From Mucidula mucida (Eukaryota; Basidiomycota; Agaricomycetes; Agaricales; Physalacriaceae), in contig JADNYV010000849.1 in the NCBI GenBank assembly GCA_015501055.1, positions 1 through 14,311 of the forward strand: 14,311 nucleotides of DNA. Reading direction: 5' to 3'. Shown here in pieces: positions 1-7,343 of the stretch. A program made the translations under genes and the position numbers. A model generated the notes under the pieces. That model ran no database searches. It saw only the letters and a list, made by a program, of their open reading frames with translations, and was not told where the DNA came from. Positions within the stretch are counted from its first letter, which is position 1, and each line of letters opens with the position of its first letter.

Positions 1-643
1 GCGGAATAAAGCAAAAGTCTTCAAGGGGCTGCAGCTCGGGAGAAGTCGTCAAGGATGCAAGGGAAGACATGTTGAGATGAGAGGACAGATGAGAGGAGGA
101 GAGGAAGTTTATTTACGCTGCTTGGGCCGGTGCTATATATCAGTGACCCTTGATGGCCCACGAGAGCTGCCCATTGTTCTTGATCGGGATTCTCCGGCAC
201 CAATATTCTTCCCTTCCTCAATGGCTCGATACATTACGTTCCTCGTGGATACAGTGTGGACCTTCAATGTTTCCGTAATATGGTACTGGGGCTGGACTGG
301 CTCTAGCGCATACAAGCTGGATTGCAGGTGAAAATGTCTGTGGGTATCAAATATTACGCCAAGTCGTCCACTGCTATCATCACCTTAGACAGGTTATGGG
401 CGCCTACTGACGTTCGCGACTGACATTGTTACACAAGCTATGTTCTATCCGAATAATCAAGTCATCCGAGTGTAGATACCTCTCAAACCCGTCCTTACGG
501 TCAAGACTTCTTCGTCCACTTTGACTCCGTTTTCCGACCCACGAAAGGACGCGATTAGGTCGAAGCTTTGGGAGGACATTAGCTGTTCAATGAGCGAGTG
601 TCACGGTTCAACGGAAGGCCAGCACCCTACGGATAACGTCTCG
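1..643. other. No supported gene at left edge
   Basis: Short open frames occur on both strands, for example 77-331 on the plus strand and 21-315 on the minus strand. None shows a recognisable motif, a convincing chain of splice sites or a conserved-looking composition. An AATAAA-like hexamer on the minus strand near 110 could be the polyadenylation signal of a minus-strand gene, but no coding sequence can be tied to it. I see nothing else here that can be named. Confidence 0.4.
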
Positions 644-1083
644 TCAATAATGGCCCAGGTACATAGTATGGGTTCCCAACATGAATGAACTGCGGCAGGT
701 CTGAGCGTTTCTTGCATCAGATCCACCTCGAAAATAGGAGCTTAGAAAAACCCAGGCTGTCTTGATCCCAAGTTCCTTGGGCACTTCTCCCCCAGGCCTT
801 TGCCACCGTAGAATGTGACAGTGTTGTGTCGCAGAGGCAAACCACCTGTCAAAAACTGCGATCCTCTCATCCTCGTCCCATTTCTTTCGAAGGATAGTTG
901 TAATCATATGCGACCCCAATCCCAGTTTGCAGATGTGTACACCGGGCGAACCTGTTGGTCATTGACGGAAACGTCGCTCATTGAACAGCGCTGTAGGTTA
1001 TCAGGCATCAATTCGAGTGTCAGTTCATAGGACGACGAAGAAGCCGAGGGCATAGACGAAGAGCTGGAGGATGCGGACGCCAT
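644..1083 (-). CDS. DUF6593-like small protein, reading frame broken or spliced
   Basis: The start at 1083 opens a Ser-rich leader (MASASSSSSSMPSASSSS) followed by YELTLELMPDNLQRCSMSD. This resembles the N-terminal strand pattern of DUF6593 proteins, a family of unknown function that is expanded in mushrooms. Around 905-925 the frame ends, and a second minus-strand frame continues with TTILRKKWDEDERIAVF and HILRW, the expected next strands of the same fold. Two readings are possible. In the first, a single-base frameshift has inactivated the gene. In the second, an in-phase 68-nt intron (951-884, CAG|GTTCGC to AAAG) gives exons 1083-952 and 883-644 and a protein of about 123 aa. The second reading would remove the conserved-looking YTSANW...TTILR stretch, so I lean towards a frameshift. 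The C-terminus (below about 740) does not resemble the family. The family call is from memory of its pattern. Confidence 0.38.
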
Positions 1084-1354
1084 TGGCAAGTTTGTGATGG
1101 TATAGATGAGAGGAATTGGTTCCGGTTGACCTCTTTGATAACCGGAAAAAAGCAACGTCAAACAAAGGCTGAATGTGGGACGCCGTTCTGAACATCCTGG
1201 AAGCAACTTCTTGACAGTACTATTGAAAGCTACGTAGCCACTTCAATGTGCTCGTCGATCACTAGAGGACCATCAATTGACAATGGGATGAGAAAGATGT
1301 GTTGGCCACCAGCCGGAGGTGTACTACATGTACTGTGTACAAGTGTCGACCGCA

Positions 1355-1387
1355 TCTCTGATCGTATATCGGCTATTATACACGCGC
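1355..1387 (+). pseudogene. tRNA-Asp 5'-half remnant (unit A)
   Basis: The bases TCTCTGAT, then CGTATATCGGCTATTATACACGCGC, match the acceptor 5' strand, D-arm and anticodon-stem 5' strand of the intact tRNA-Asp at 3804-3834 with a few substitutions. The anticodon, T-arm and 3' acceptor strand are absent downstream, so it cannot fold as a tRNA. Its place beside the MYND 3' end matches its position in unit B. Confidence 0.6.
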
Positions 1388-1504
1388 TTAATGTGCTTAT
1401 AGGCACATTTTTTGACGCCCGCCACTGGGACAACTTGTACGCTACATGACAAACGCCACAGCGACTTCAATTGTAAGCCGGGATATATGGTAAATTCTCA
1501 ATCT

Positions 1505-2455
1505 TCAAAGCGGACGCGTAAGCCAACCAAACTGCTTCCTCCCCTTCTCCCTCTGCTCACTATAATACTTCCTACAAAAGTGCTGAAACACCGCAGGCGT
1601 GATCATGTCGCACTCGGGAGCCCAGCCGTCCACTGCACTCCAGCCATACACCTCCGATAACAGCATCGAGTGAAAGGCATGACACGCCTCCATCGCTTCG
1701 CGCGTCAACGGCTTACAGTCCTGCCGCACAAAGTAGCACTAGTAAACAAGTACCAAAACATTGAGCGCTCGGATGATGAGAAATAAATTGAAGGCGGCAC
1801 CGTATCAGGATCATTGATCTGCCAGCTGGGCCATGATGAGCGCCACACAATCACCACAGCCAAGGGCGTAATACATACCTCATCGGGGCAAGCCCAGAGT
1901 CAACATCGATGCGCATGTACACCGCCGGCTGGTTCTCGCAGCCGCCCGCCGCCTTGCGCTGATGAATCCAATCGCTCAGGACCAGGAGGGGCAGCCCATA
2001 TCGCGCTGTAGCGGGGCACACATCACCCAGGCGGAAGATGGGGTGGTGGTTCTTCTTCAACACCACCTGCTGGATACGCTGCTCCAAGTTGTCGCTACCA
2101 TTGGCACTAGGAGGAATCTCCCTGTTGCAGAGAAGCTTGATACCCAATACCTCGTCTGGCGCGCGACAGGTGCGTTTATGAACCGGCCAGTGATTCTTCT
2201 GACATTCTTTGGACTAAACATTAAATTAGCTGGCACTAAAAGCGATCGATAACGGAAACTCACACAGTAAAGGTTAGCTATGCAGGTACTGCAGGATTTA
2301 AGGGTTTCTACCGGCTGCCTGCAAGAAACACAATACGCATCAGTCATCGTCGTCGTGGGTAGAGAAGTATCTGCTGATGAAAACCCACCCATTCTATATC
2401 GGCTCCAGCCATCATAGGAAGGCATTCCAATAATACTCTGAATCGAAACGTTCAT
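1505..2455 (-). CDS. MYND-type zinc-finger protein
   Basis: Proposed exons are 2455-2264, 2213-1879, 1825-1801 and 1738-1505 (about 261 aa). The first intron (GTGAGT...TTTAG, 50 nt) splits the zinc finger. Splicing joins ANLYC to SKECQKNHWPVHKRTC, giving all eight ligands: C42, C45, C55, C58, C64, C68, H76 and C80. MYND fingers usually mediate protein-protein contacts; the partner here is unknown. The rest of the protein (DEVLGIKLLC, HPIFRLGDVCP, YGLPLLVLSDW, then EVYGWSAVDGWAPE and FQHFCRKYY) resembles MYND proteins expanded in mushroom genomes. Exon 2 to 3 uses GTATGT and the CCCAG at 1826. Intron 3 (1800-1739) has a weak GTGCCG donor and is the least certain part. An in-frame TGA lies just upstream of 2455. 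A second in-frame ATG at 2347, directly before the finger, is an alternative start. Its diverged relative lies at 3205-3681. Confidence 0.8.
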
Positions 2456-2481
2456 GAACCTTCGAAAGCATCATCACAATA

Positions 2482-2736
2482 CTGTACTAACGCGACCGGA
2501 TCTTCACGGCATGTTACGCGTTATGATTGTGAACTAAATTACCAGTAGTTCATCCAGGGTCCATAGACCATATTGGGAGCCGCGGGAGGCGGCGGCGCGA
2601 GCCGCCGCGGCGAAAATTTCCGCATTTGGGCTGATCCCGACAAAATTTACCGTTGTTACGCGTTATGGAAGCCGAATTAGTTCACTTCACGGGGCCCTGT
2701 GACGCGTTATGTGAATTAACGGTCGCGTTAGTACAG
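2482..2736. mobile_element. 255-bp MITE with TA target duplication (Tc1/mariner-type)
   Basis: The ends are perfect 17-bp inverted repeats: CTGTACTAACGCGACCG at 2482-2498 and its reverse complement at 2720-2736. TA flanks both sides (2480-2481 and 2737-2738). The paralogous sequence at 4501-4530 reads straight through with a single TA (4518-4519), so the empty site is preserved in this same window. Inside are imperfect subterminal repeats (GTGAACTAA at 2529-2537, inverted at 2677-2685). TTACGCGTTATG occurs at 2514 and 2656, with a near copy at 2700. A GC-rich hairpin spans 2589-2608, an 8-bp stem with a GCGA loop. There is no transposase reading frame, so it is non-autonomous. A TA duplication is typical of the Tc1/mariner/pogo superfamily; the exact family is inferred. 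Confidence 0.92.
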
Positions 2737-2738
2737 TA

Positions 2739-2952
2739 GACAAACAGATAGCGGCTACAATACAATTCAAAAAATGCATAGTGATAGTTAAAAAGTCATA
2801 TACCCAGGCGTCATAAAAGACAATAAATCAACATCTAAACAGCAAGACTGTGTCTTCTGTCCCCCATTCGCCACGACGGCGTCGCGTACTCCTCATCAGC
2901 GTCCGCGTCGGCACCATCTTCGTCGTCCGGCTCCTCTTCGGATGGATAGCCA
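2739..2952 (-). pseudogene. Copy of the shugoshin 3' end (unit A)
   Basis: This stretch is about 95% identical by eye to 4520-4732, covering the shugoshin 3' flank, stop codon and roughly the last 38 codons (the acidic SEEEPDDEDGADADADEEY tail). Nothing upstream of that tail is present: similarity stops at about 2952, where unit B begins. It is therefore a 3' fragment and not a gene. Nearly all base differences within the coding part are silent; the exception is at the breakpoint-proximal codon. It lies between the MITE and unit B. Confidence 0.88.
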
Positions 2953-3038
2953 CCGTAGAAGAGGGACCATCAATGGGATAAGAAAGATTTGTTGGCCACC
3001 AGCCTGACGTGTACTACATGGACAAGGTGTCGATCACA

Positions 3039-3105
3039 TCTCTGCTAGTACACGCGCTTAATGTGCTGATTGGGAACTTTTCCGCGCGAAATCCCAGTCA
3101 GAGAA
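3039..3105 (+). pseudogene. Degenerate tRNA-Asp copy (unit B)
   Basis: TCTCTG (3039-3044) and TCAGAGA (3098-3104) can still pair as an acceptor stem. CTAGTACACGCGC and CCGCGCGAA match the D-stem 3' side and both anticodon-stem strands of the intact tRNA at 3804. The D-loop side, the GTC anticodon and the 5' T-arm strand with most of its loop are lost, leaving only CCCAG of the T-stem. No functional tRNA can be drawn. Confidence 0.7.
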
Positions 3106-3204
3106 TAAATGGCAGCTTATAGGCACCTTCTTTGACGCCCAACATGACAAACGTCACAGCGACTTCAATTGTAAGCCGAGATATATATAGTAAATTCTCA
3201 ATCT

Positions 3205-3681
3205 TCAAAGCGGACGTGTAAGCCAACCAAACCCTTCTCCCTCTGCTCACTATAATACTTTCTGAAACACCGCAGGCGTGCTCGGGGGGAGCCCAGCCGT
3301 CTTCTTCACTCCAGCCATACACCTCCGATAACAGCCATCAAATAAGAGGCATGACACGCCTCCATTGCGTCGACGGTTTACAGCACTAAACACCGATCGT
3401 TGAGCGCTCGGAAGATGAGAAAAAAAAATAAAACAAAAGGCGCAGAAGAGCTTGATACCCAGCACCTCGCCTGTGTTCAATGGCGGCCGGCAGGAGGGCT
3501 TATATGTTTCTTTTGACTTCCTTGATCTACAATAGAAGTGATATCTAACGGAAGCGCACACAGTATTTAGGATCTGAGATTGTCCGCAGCCTTGCTGCAA
3601 GAGATACAGTAGTCGTAAGTCATTGTCGGGAGGAATCTGCTGACACGAGATATCAAGCCCTTCTATTTCCGCTCCAACGAC
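3205..3681 (-). pseudogene. MYND-finger pseudogene (unit B)
   Basis: This is a diverged copy of the gene at 1505-2455. An MTYDYCISC start (ATG at 3623) matches MTDAYCVSC, and VLGIKLFC matches VLGIKLLC. The 3' part, including VYGWSEEDGWAP and the KYY region, is recognisable. The finger is broken: a stop (TGA) follows soon after NLRS, the second CxxC pair is missing, and the ECQKNHWPVHKRTC half has collapsed to SKETYKPSC. The middle of the gene is deleted, so the exon 2 start joins sequence that corresponds to the exon 3/intron 3 region. Several frameshifts follow. No complete product is possible. Confidence 0.8.
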
Positions 3682-3803
3682 TTGTATGACACTCTACTAC
3701 GAAAGGCAAGCCGCTTCACCATCAATGTAAGATTTACCACTGCCCTAGTTTGTTTGATTCACTACCCTCCGTTTACAAGAACAGTTGAACTGAGTTGGTC
3801 ACT

Positions 3804-3901
3804 TCTCTGATAGTATATCGGTTAGTACACGCGCCTGTCATGGGAAGGGAATGCATAAATCCGTTTCGCGCGAAAGCTGGGTTCGACTCCCAGTCAGAGA
3901 G
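3804..3901 (+). tRNA. tRNA-Asp(GTC) with a 26-nt intron
   Basis: All arms fold. The acceptor TCTCTGA (3804-3810) pairs with TCAGAGA (3894-3900), with discriminator G at 3901. The D-stem is GTAT/GTAC. The anticodon stem CGCGC (3830-3834) pairs with GCGCG (3868-3872). The T-arm is CTGGG-TTCGACT-CCCAG (3877-3893). The anticodon GTC is at 3837-3839 and is followed by A37. A 26-nt insert at 3841-3866 lies between positions 37 and 38, the standard eukaryotic tRNA intron site. The mature length is 72 nt and CCA is not encoded. A-box and B-box (GGTTCGACTCC) internal promoter words are present. A T-run follows. It decodes GAC/GAT for aspartate. Two damaged relatives lie at 1355 and 3039. Confidence 0.93.
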
Positions 3902-3911
3902 TGCGGGTAAA

Positions 3912-3935
3912 TTTTCAAAGTGAAAAACCTTTTTT
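3912..3935 (+). terminator. Pol III terminator T-runs after tRNA-Asp
   Basis: A TTTT run at 3912-3915 starts 11 bases after the tRNA 3' end. A longer run of six T at 3930-3935 acts as a likely backup. This is the usual RNA polymerase III stop signal. Confidence 0.7.
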
Positions 3936-4276
3936 GGGTCCTCAAGACGAGTGCTTCAAACAGTCACAATATGACCCTACGTTGATGACTTGTACTTGCG
4001 CGTAGTGTCGTTGCCAACCTCGCTGCATAACAGTGGATATGTATGGTCTTTGTACATGTTTGAAGACCCTCTTCCGCTCAATTCGAGATACACAGGCATA
4101 GTAAACTCTCTCGGTCCTGATTCTCAACTTAACAGATGCAGCCACCCTTTTCCCTATCGCAGGCGCTACTTTAATTCCACTTTCTTCAGCGCCACGAGTA
4201 TTCAGTGAAATCCAGCTGCCAGTCCTGATAAAGGGCATCGTGCTAGAGAAAAAGCAAAGAAGGTTTGCTCGGTGAA

Positions 4277-4519
4277 CTGAGCGCCACACTATCCCCATGG
4301 GCGCAAGCGCCAAGTTGGCACACCTCATCCGAATCGGCATCGACAGGGTGCCTGGATCTTCCTTGCATGGCATCAGCTAGCACCAGACGGGACTTGTCAC
4401 AGAAACGCATCAAATAAAGGTCGTCATGAAGAGAAAAGTATCAAACCCCCCTCCATTTCTACTCCTGCATTCCTCAGGCGCTCGAAACCGTTGTCAACTT
4501 GGAAAGCATCATCACAATA
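4277..4519 (-). pseudogene. MYND gene remnants (unit C)
   Basis: Two short islands keep unit A order. First, 4277-4330 resembles 1838-1885, the exon 2/intron 2 junction, sharing GAGCGCCACAC and the CCTCATC donor region. Second, about 4436-4519 resembles about 2379-2481, the MYND 5' end and spacer. No zinc-finger coding sequence survives between them. A long minus-strand open frame at 3942-4373 overlaps the first island but does not resemble the MYND protein, so I treat it as chance. The first island is weak evidence and the second is firm near 4480-4519. Confidence 0.5.
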
Positions 4520-4615
4520 GACAAACAGATAGCGGCTACAATACATCCAAAAAATGCATAGTGATAGTTAAAAAAGTCATATACCCAGGCGTCATAAAAG
4601 GCAATAAATCAACTC

Positions 4616-6070
4616 CTAAACAGCAAGACTGTGTCTTCTGTCCCCCATCCGCCACGACGGCGTCGCGTACTCCTCATCAGCGTCCGCGTCAGCACCATCT
4701 TCGTCGTCCGGCTCCTCTTCGGACGGATAGTCAAACTTCTTATTCCGCTTTAACGTAACTTTACGGTCATCTAGCAAGGCAGATGCAGACACGCGCTGTT
4801 TCCGTAAGGGTGGGACACCGTCTGCTCTGCGCATTTTGCTGCAAGACGTTAGACAATAAAACGTAGGGAATGAATGTACGCACGTGTTTAGCTTAGGCTC
4901 TGCGTAGTTGACACTTTTGCGCGCCCGTCTAGTGCGCTCGCCGTCGGTAGGCTCGGGGCTCAACGATGGCTGGGGCGTTGGTAGCAATGTAGGTCGAGGG
5001 GGAGACGGCGTAAGAAATTGTCGCGTAGGGGGTAGATCGTCTATAAGGACGATTAAGCATATGGTCGCGGATAGGCATATATAACATACCGATTGGAGGA
5101 CTCTTGCGCCGGGGCTCATTGGTCAAGTCCTTAAACTTGGAATCGGTGCCCTCCTTCTTTCGTCGCTTTTCCTTCTTTACGGTAGGCGTAGGGTCCTCCA
5201 CAAAGTTGTCGAACACAACGACCTCCTCTGCCTCATCGTCGTCTTCTAATGGAACTGCTGTTGTTACTGCTAGCTCGTCCACCATCGGAATGTTGACAGG
5301 AAATAGCCCACTTTGGCGGCGCGAGGACGATTTCTTCTTCTTGGGCGGTGCAAGATCAATTAGCGGCGGTTGTTCCGGAGGCGAAGAACAGCGCGATGGT
5401 AGCGGCAACCGGCTCGCTGAGAGCCGTTTGGCTTTCTTGCTGCGATACGGACTGTCCGGAGGTTCATCCTCTTCGTTGATACCGGGCACTGTCGGCTGGC
5501 GCGAAAGCCTAGGCGATGGCGGGGTGGATGTGGGACGCTGGGTGGCTCGTGGAGGAGTAGGGGATGGTGTGTCGCTAGAATGTCGGATGCTAAATGTCTG
5601 TCGGAGGAAGCCCAGGTGCTTCGTCAAGCCCAGCGCCTGCAAGGTGCCGTCGTCAGCGACGAGTAAAAATTATGAAATTCACCCACGTACCGCCATCTCG
5701 ACTTCGTCCATGACCTTGCGCGACTTGTCCCGCTCACGCTTCAGCTCGGCGGCGAGGGCAATTTCCGACGCCTTGAGCCGCAAGTTTTCGTTGTAGAGCC
5801 GAGATATCTCGGCGTTGAGCTCCTCGATCCGTTGGCTCATTGTTGAGTTCAATCTAGCCGGCGGTGTTAGCGGCTGGTGCAGCCTCGAGTAGGCAAAGGG
5901 CACGCACTTGGTAATCTGCTTGTTCGCCTGCAGAAACTTCTTCTTGACTGTCAACAGACAAGAGTGAGCTTTGTTTATAGGCGACCAAGGATGCACGTAC
6001 AATTTTCAAATTCGAACAAGGCGTCAGTCTGTCTCGCGCCCATAGACACGCGCGATTCTCTCCTGCTCAT
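4616..6070 (-). CDS. sgo1: Shugoshin, protector of centromeric cohesin
   Basis: Six exons (6070-6001, 5947-5908, 5853-5691, 5636-5090, 5040-4884, 4838-4616) encode 399 aa. All phases agree, and introns are 45-54 nt with CTAAC-like branch sites. Residues 19-90 form the Shugoshin_N coiled coil (FENFKKKFLQANKQITKLNS, then RIEELNAEISRLYNENLRL). In the family this segment dimerises and binds PP2A-B56. Residues 311-330 are the basic SGO motif (RRARKSVNYAEPKLNTKMRR), which in the family recognises Bub1-phosphorylated histone H2A at centromeres. Between them is a long, probably disordered Pro/Ser/Lys-rich region with an acidic block. The C-terminus is also acidic. The protein should keep cohesin dephosphorylated until anaphase. 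The start is the first ATG after an in-frame stop. Both hallmark motifs appear only after introns 1-2 and intron 5 are removed. The 3' end is duplicated at 2739-2952. Confidence 0.96.
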
Positions 6071-6410
6071 CGTCCTCGGCAGCGTTTTGTGCTGCTCGCC
6101 GTCGTCGTCGTTAGCGGTCTAGTCGTCGTTGGCGGAAGAGTTTGTTATTGTGGTCCGGTCCAGATCAACCACGCGCTCATGTCAAAACAGAGTCACGTGC
6201 ATTACGTAACGCCACCTTCTCAATGTGGCCGCGGCAGGCAGCTGCTAATACTCCCGCGGATCGATTCAAGTCGAGTTCCAAGCGAGCCGACTCAAGCTGC
6301 GATCCAAAATGACAGTCCGGGTTGGGCCATCGCCACTCCACCCAACAATCTCGACTCACCACACGTTACGCTAGGAGCAACTCACGAAACTGGTGCATGT
6401 CACGCGCTGA
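6071..6410 (-). promoter_or_regulatory. Probable upstream region of shugoshin
   Basis: The 5' flank of shugoshin contains a CACGTG E-box (6194-6199) directly followed by the palindrome TTACGTAA (6202-6209), a bZIP-type site. ACGCG cores occur at 6171-6175 and 6402-6406, like the MluI cell-cycle box used for G1/S genes in yeasts. These are short words found by eye, and no function is shown. Confidence 0.25.
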
Positions 6411-6893
6411 AAGACACGATGACCGACGCAATCTTGTCTTCCGTTATCATCCGCTAACCCCGATGCATCATTGGTGCGTTACCCGAACGCTATACTCTTT
6501 ATCTAGTCAAAAACAGTATACCCGGCCTTTCGATACATGTACTCTTTGAGCGAATCAGTCTAGATGGTCTACGGAGATTCTTGATGTATCTTTTGCTCGG
6601 TAGGATACAATCTGCTTTCAATGTTACAGGACCTCATCATTTGCAGCATGGACCCGCCGGAGTACGACAGATAACTGAGCAAACAAGAAGGATGCTCGTG
6701 CCAATGCATCCTCCTCATTCCTTTCCTTATATACACATGTCTGCTCCGAACAGGCAACTCTACGCAAGGACAAGTCGTCACATCTACGACAGCAAGGTTA
6801 CGCAACATCAAGTCTCCATCGGAATAGGTTTCACGCTCAAGGATGTACACTATATCGTGCTAGGAATCATAGATCTGCTGGCCCAGCTTTGGC

Positions 6894-6969
6894 GTGAAGC
6901 CTCCGGCTTCACCATCTTCCAAGCCAGGCCAGAAGCCATAACTCACGGCCGGCTCTGGCCTGAGCCGTG
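6894..6969. repeat. Cluster of short hairpins
   Basis: GTGAAGCC (6894-6901) pairs with GGCTTCAC (6905-6912) over a 3-nt loop. CACGGC (6944-6949) pairs with GCCGTG (6964-6969), with an alternative GGCTC/GAGCC pairing inside. Two perfect stems within 80 bases suggest a mobile-element end or a structured remnant. Confidence 0.5.
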
Positions 6970-7343
6970 GCTTGGGCGGAATATGACGGGGGCAAGAAGG
7001 TAGTCAGATATCGTCGGGTTAAGGGTATACGAGTGTATGTAATCTACACTCATTTCTTACCCGAGTCCGTGACAATACCCTCCAGGAATATGCGCCACCC
7101 TGTGCAGCAAGATTATTCATTATACCCAACGGACAGGAAACACCCCAAGGAGTAAGTGTGACTGAAATATTTTCAGTATTTACATTCTCATCTACCGCAA
7201 ATCTGCCTATCTCAGCACTCAACCAAAGCCATCATGGCTTAAAGGCTGGCTTACGGCCTCAGGAATGCGGAGCGAGGCTGTAGGCTCTGTCACGCCGTTT
7301 TTGCGGTGTCTGGCTCTAGCTCAAGTACGGCTGGCCTGGCTTG
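6920..7343. repeat. Inverted repeat pair 424 bp apart, possible decayed TIR element
   Basis: CAAGCCAGGCCAG (6920-6932) is the exact reverse complement of CTGGCCTGGCTTG (7331-7343). The match extends to about 16 bp with one 1-nt gap. The interval contains several further palindromes, including 7015-7063. No clear target-site duplication was found, so element boundaries are unproven. Confidence 0.45.
7015..7063. repeat. Nested stem-loop
   Basis: GAGTGTA (7031-7037) pairs perfectly with TACACTC (7045-7051). Outside it CGGGTTAAG (7015-7023) pairs with CTTACCCG (7056-7063) with one bulged base. The whole forms a hairpin of about 49 nt inside the wider inverted repeat. Confidence 0.5.

Larger units (their letters stand above)
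1262..2952. repeat. Duplicated cassette, unit A
   Basis: This segment aligns piecewise with 2953-3700 and with 3780-4732. Its order is tRNA-Asp remnant, MYND gene on the minus strand, short spacer, then a copy of the shugoshin 3' end. The left end is set by the match of about 1262-1335 to 2956-3020, which includes the shared words TGTTGGCCACCAGCC and GTGTACTACATG. The right end is set by loss of similarity to shugoshin after about 2952. Unit A has the only complete MYND gene, and it alone carries the inserted element at 2482-2736. Confidence 0.75.
2953..3700. repeat. Duplicated cassette, unit B
   Basis: The order matches unit A: flank similar to 1262-1335, tRNA-Asp remnant, then MYND pseudogene. 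Similarity to unit A is patchy, with many small indels and one internal loss of roughly 300 bp relative to 1790-2120. The left junction fuses the shugoshin tail copy directly to the sequence that lies downstream of the MYND gene, which is the expected join of a tandem duplication. The right end fades around 3690-3780. Confidence 0.7.
3780..4732. repeat. Duplicated cassette, unit C
   Basis: The same order is present for a third time: tRNA-Asp (intact here), remnants of the MYND gene, then the shugoshin 3' end (here part of the whole gene). The spacer word GAAAGCATCATCACAATA (4502-4519) equals 2464-2481 of unit A. The left boundary is uncertain. The sequence between the tRNA and about 4277 shows only weak resemblance to unit A. 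Confidence 0.55.

Noticed and set aside
1739..1800. Alternative intron 3 of the MYND gene starting at GTACTT (about 1750)
   Set aside because: It would extend exon 3 with good-looking codons but leaves the wrong phase for exon 4 with every available acceptor. The GTGCCG donor at 1800 keeps phase, though it is weak.
2588..2620. Helitron 3'-end hairpin
   Set aside because: A GC hairpin is present, but the clear terminal inverted repeats, TA duplication and empty site show a TIR element instead.
3942..4373. Minus-strand open frame of 143 aa between tRNA-Asp and shugoshin
   Set aside because: No motif was seen. Part of it overlaps sequence resembling a MYND exon/intron junction in a different context, so it looks like chance within decayed sequence.
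5104..5796. Long plus-strand open frame (230 aa, Ser-rich)
   Set aside because: It lies antisense to shugoshin exons 3-5. The minus strand has clear family motifs and coherent splicing, so this is a shadow frame.
6581..7003. Plus-strand open frame of 140 aa
   Set aside because: Composition is unremarkable, it runs through palindromic repeat sequence, and no family signal or splice partners were seen.
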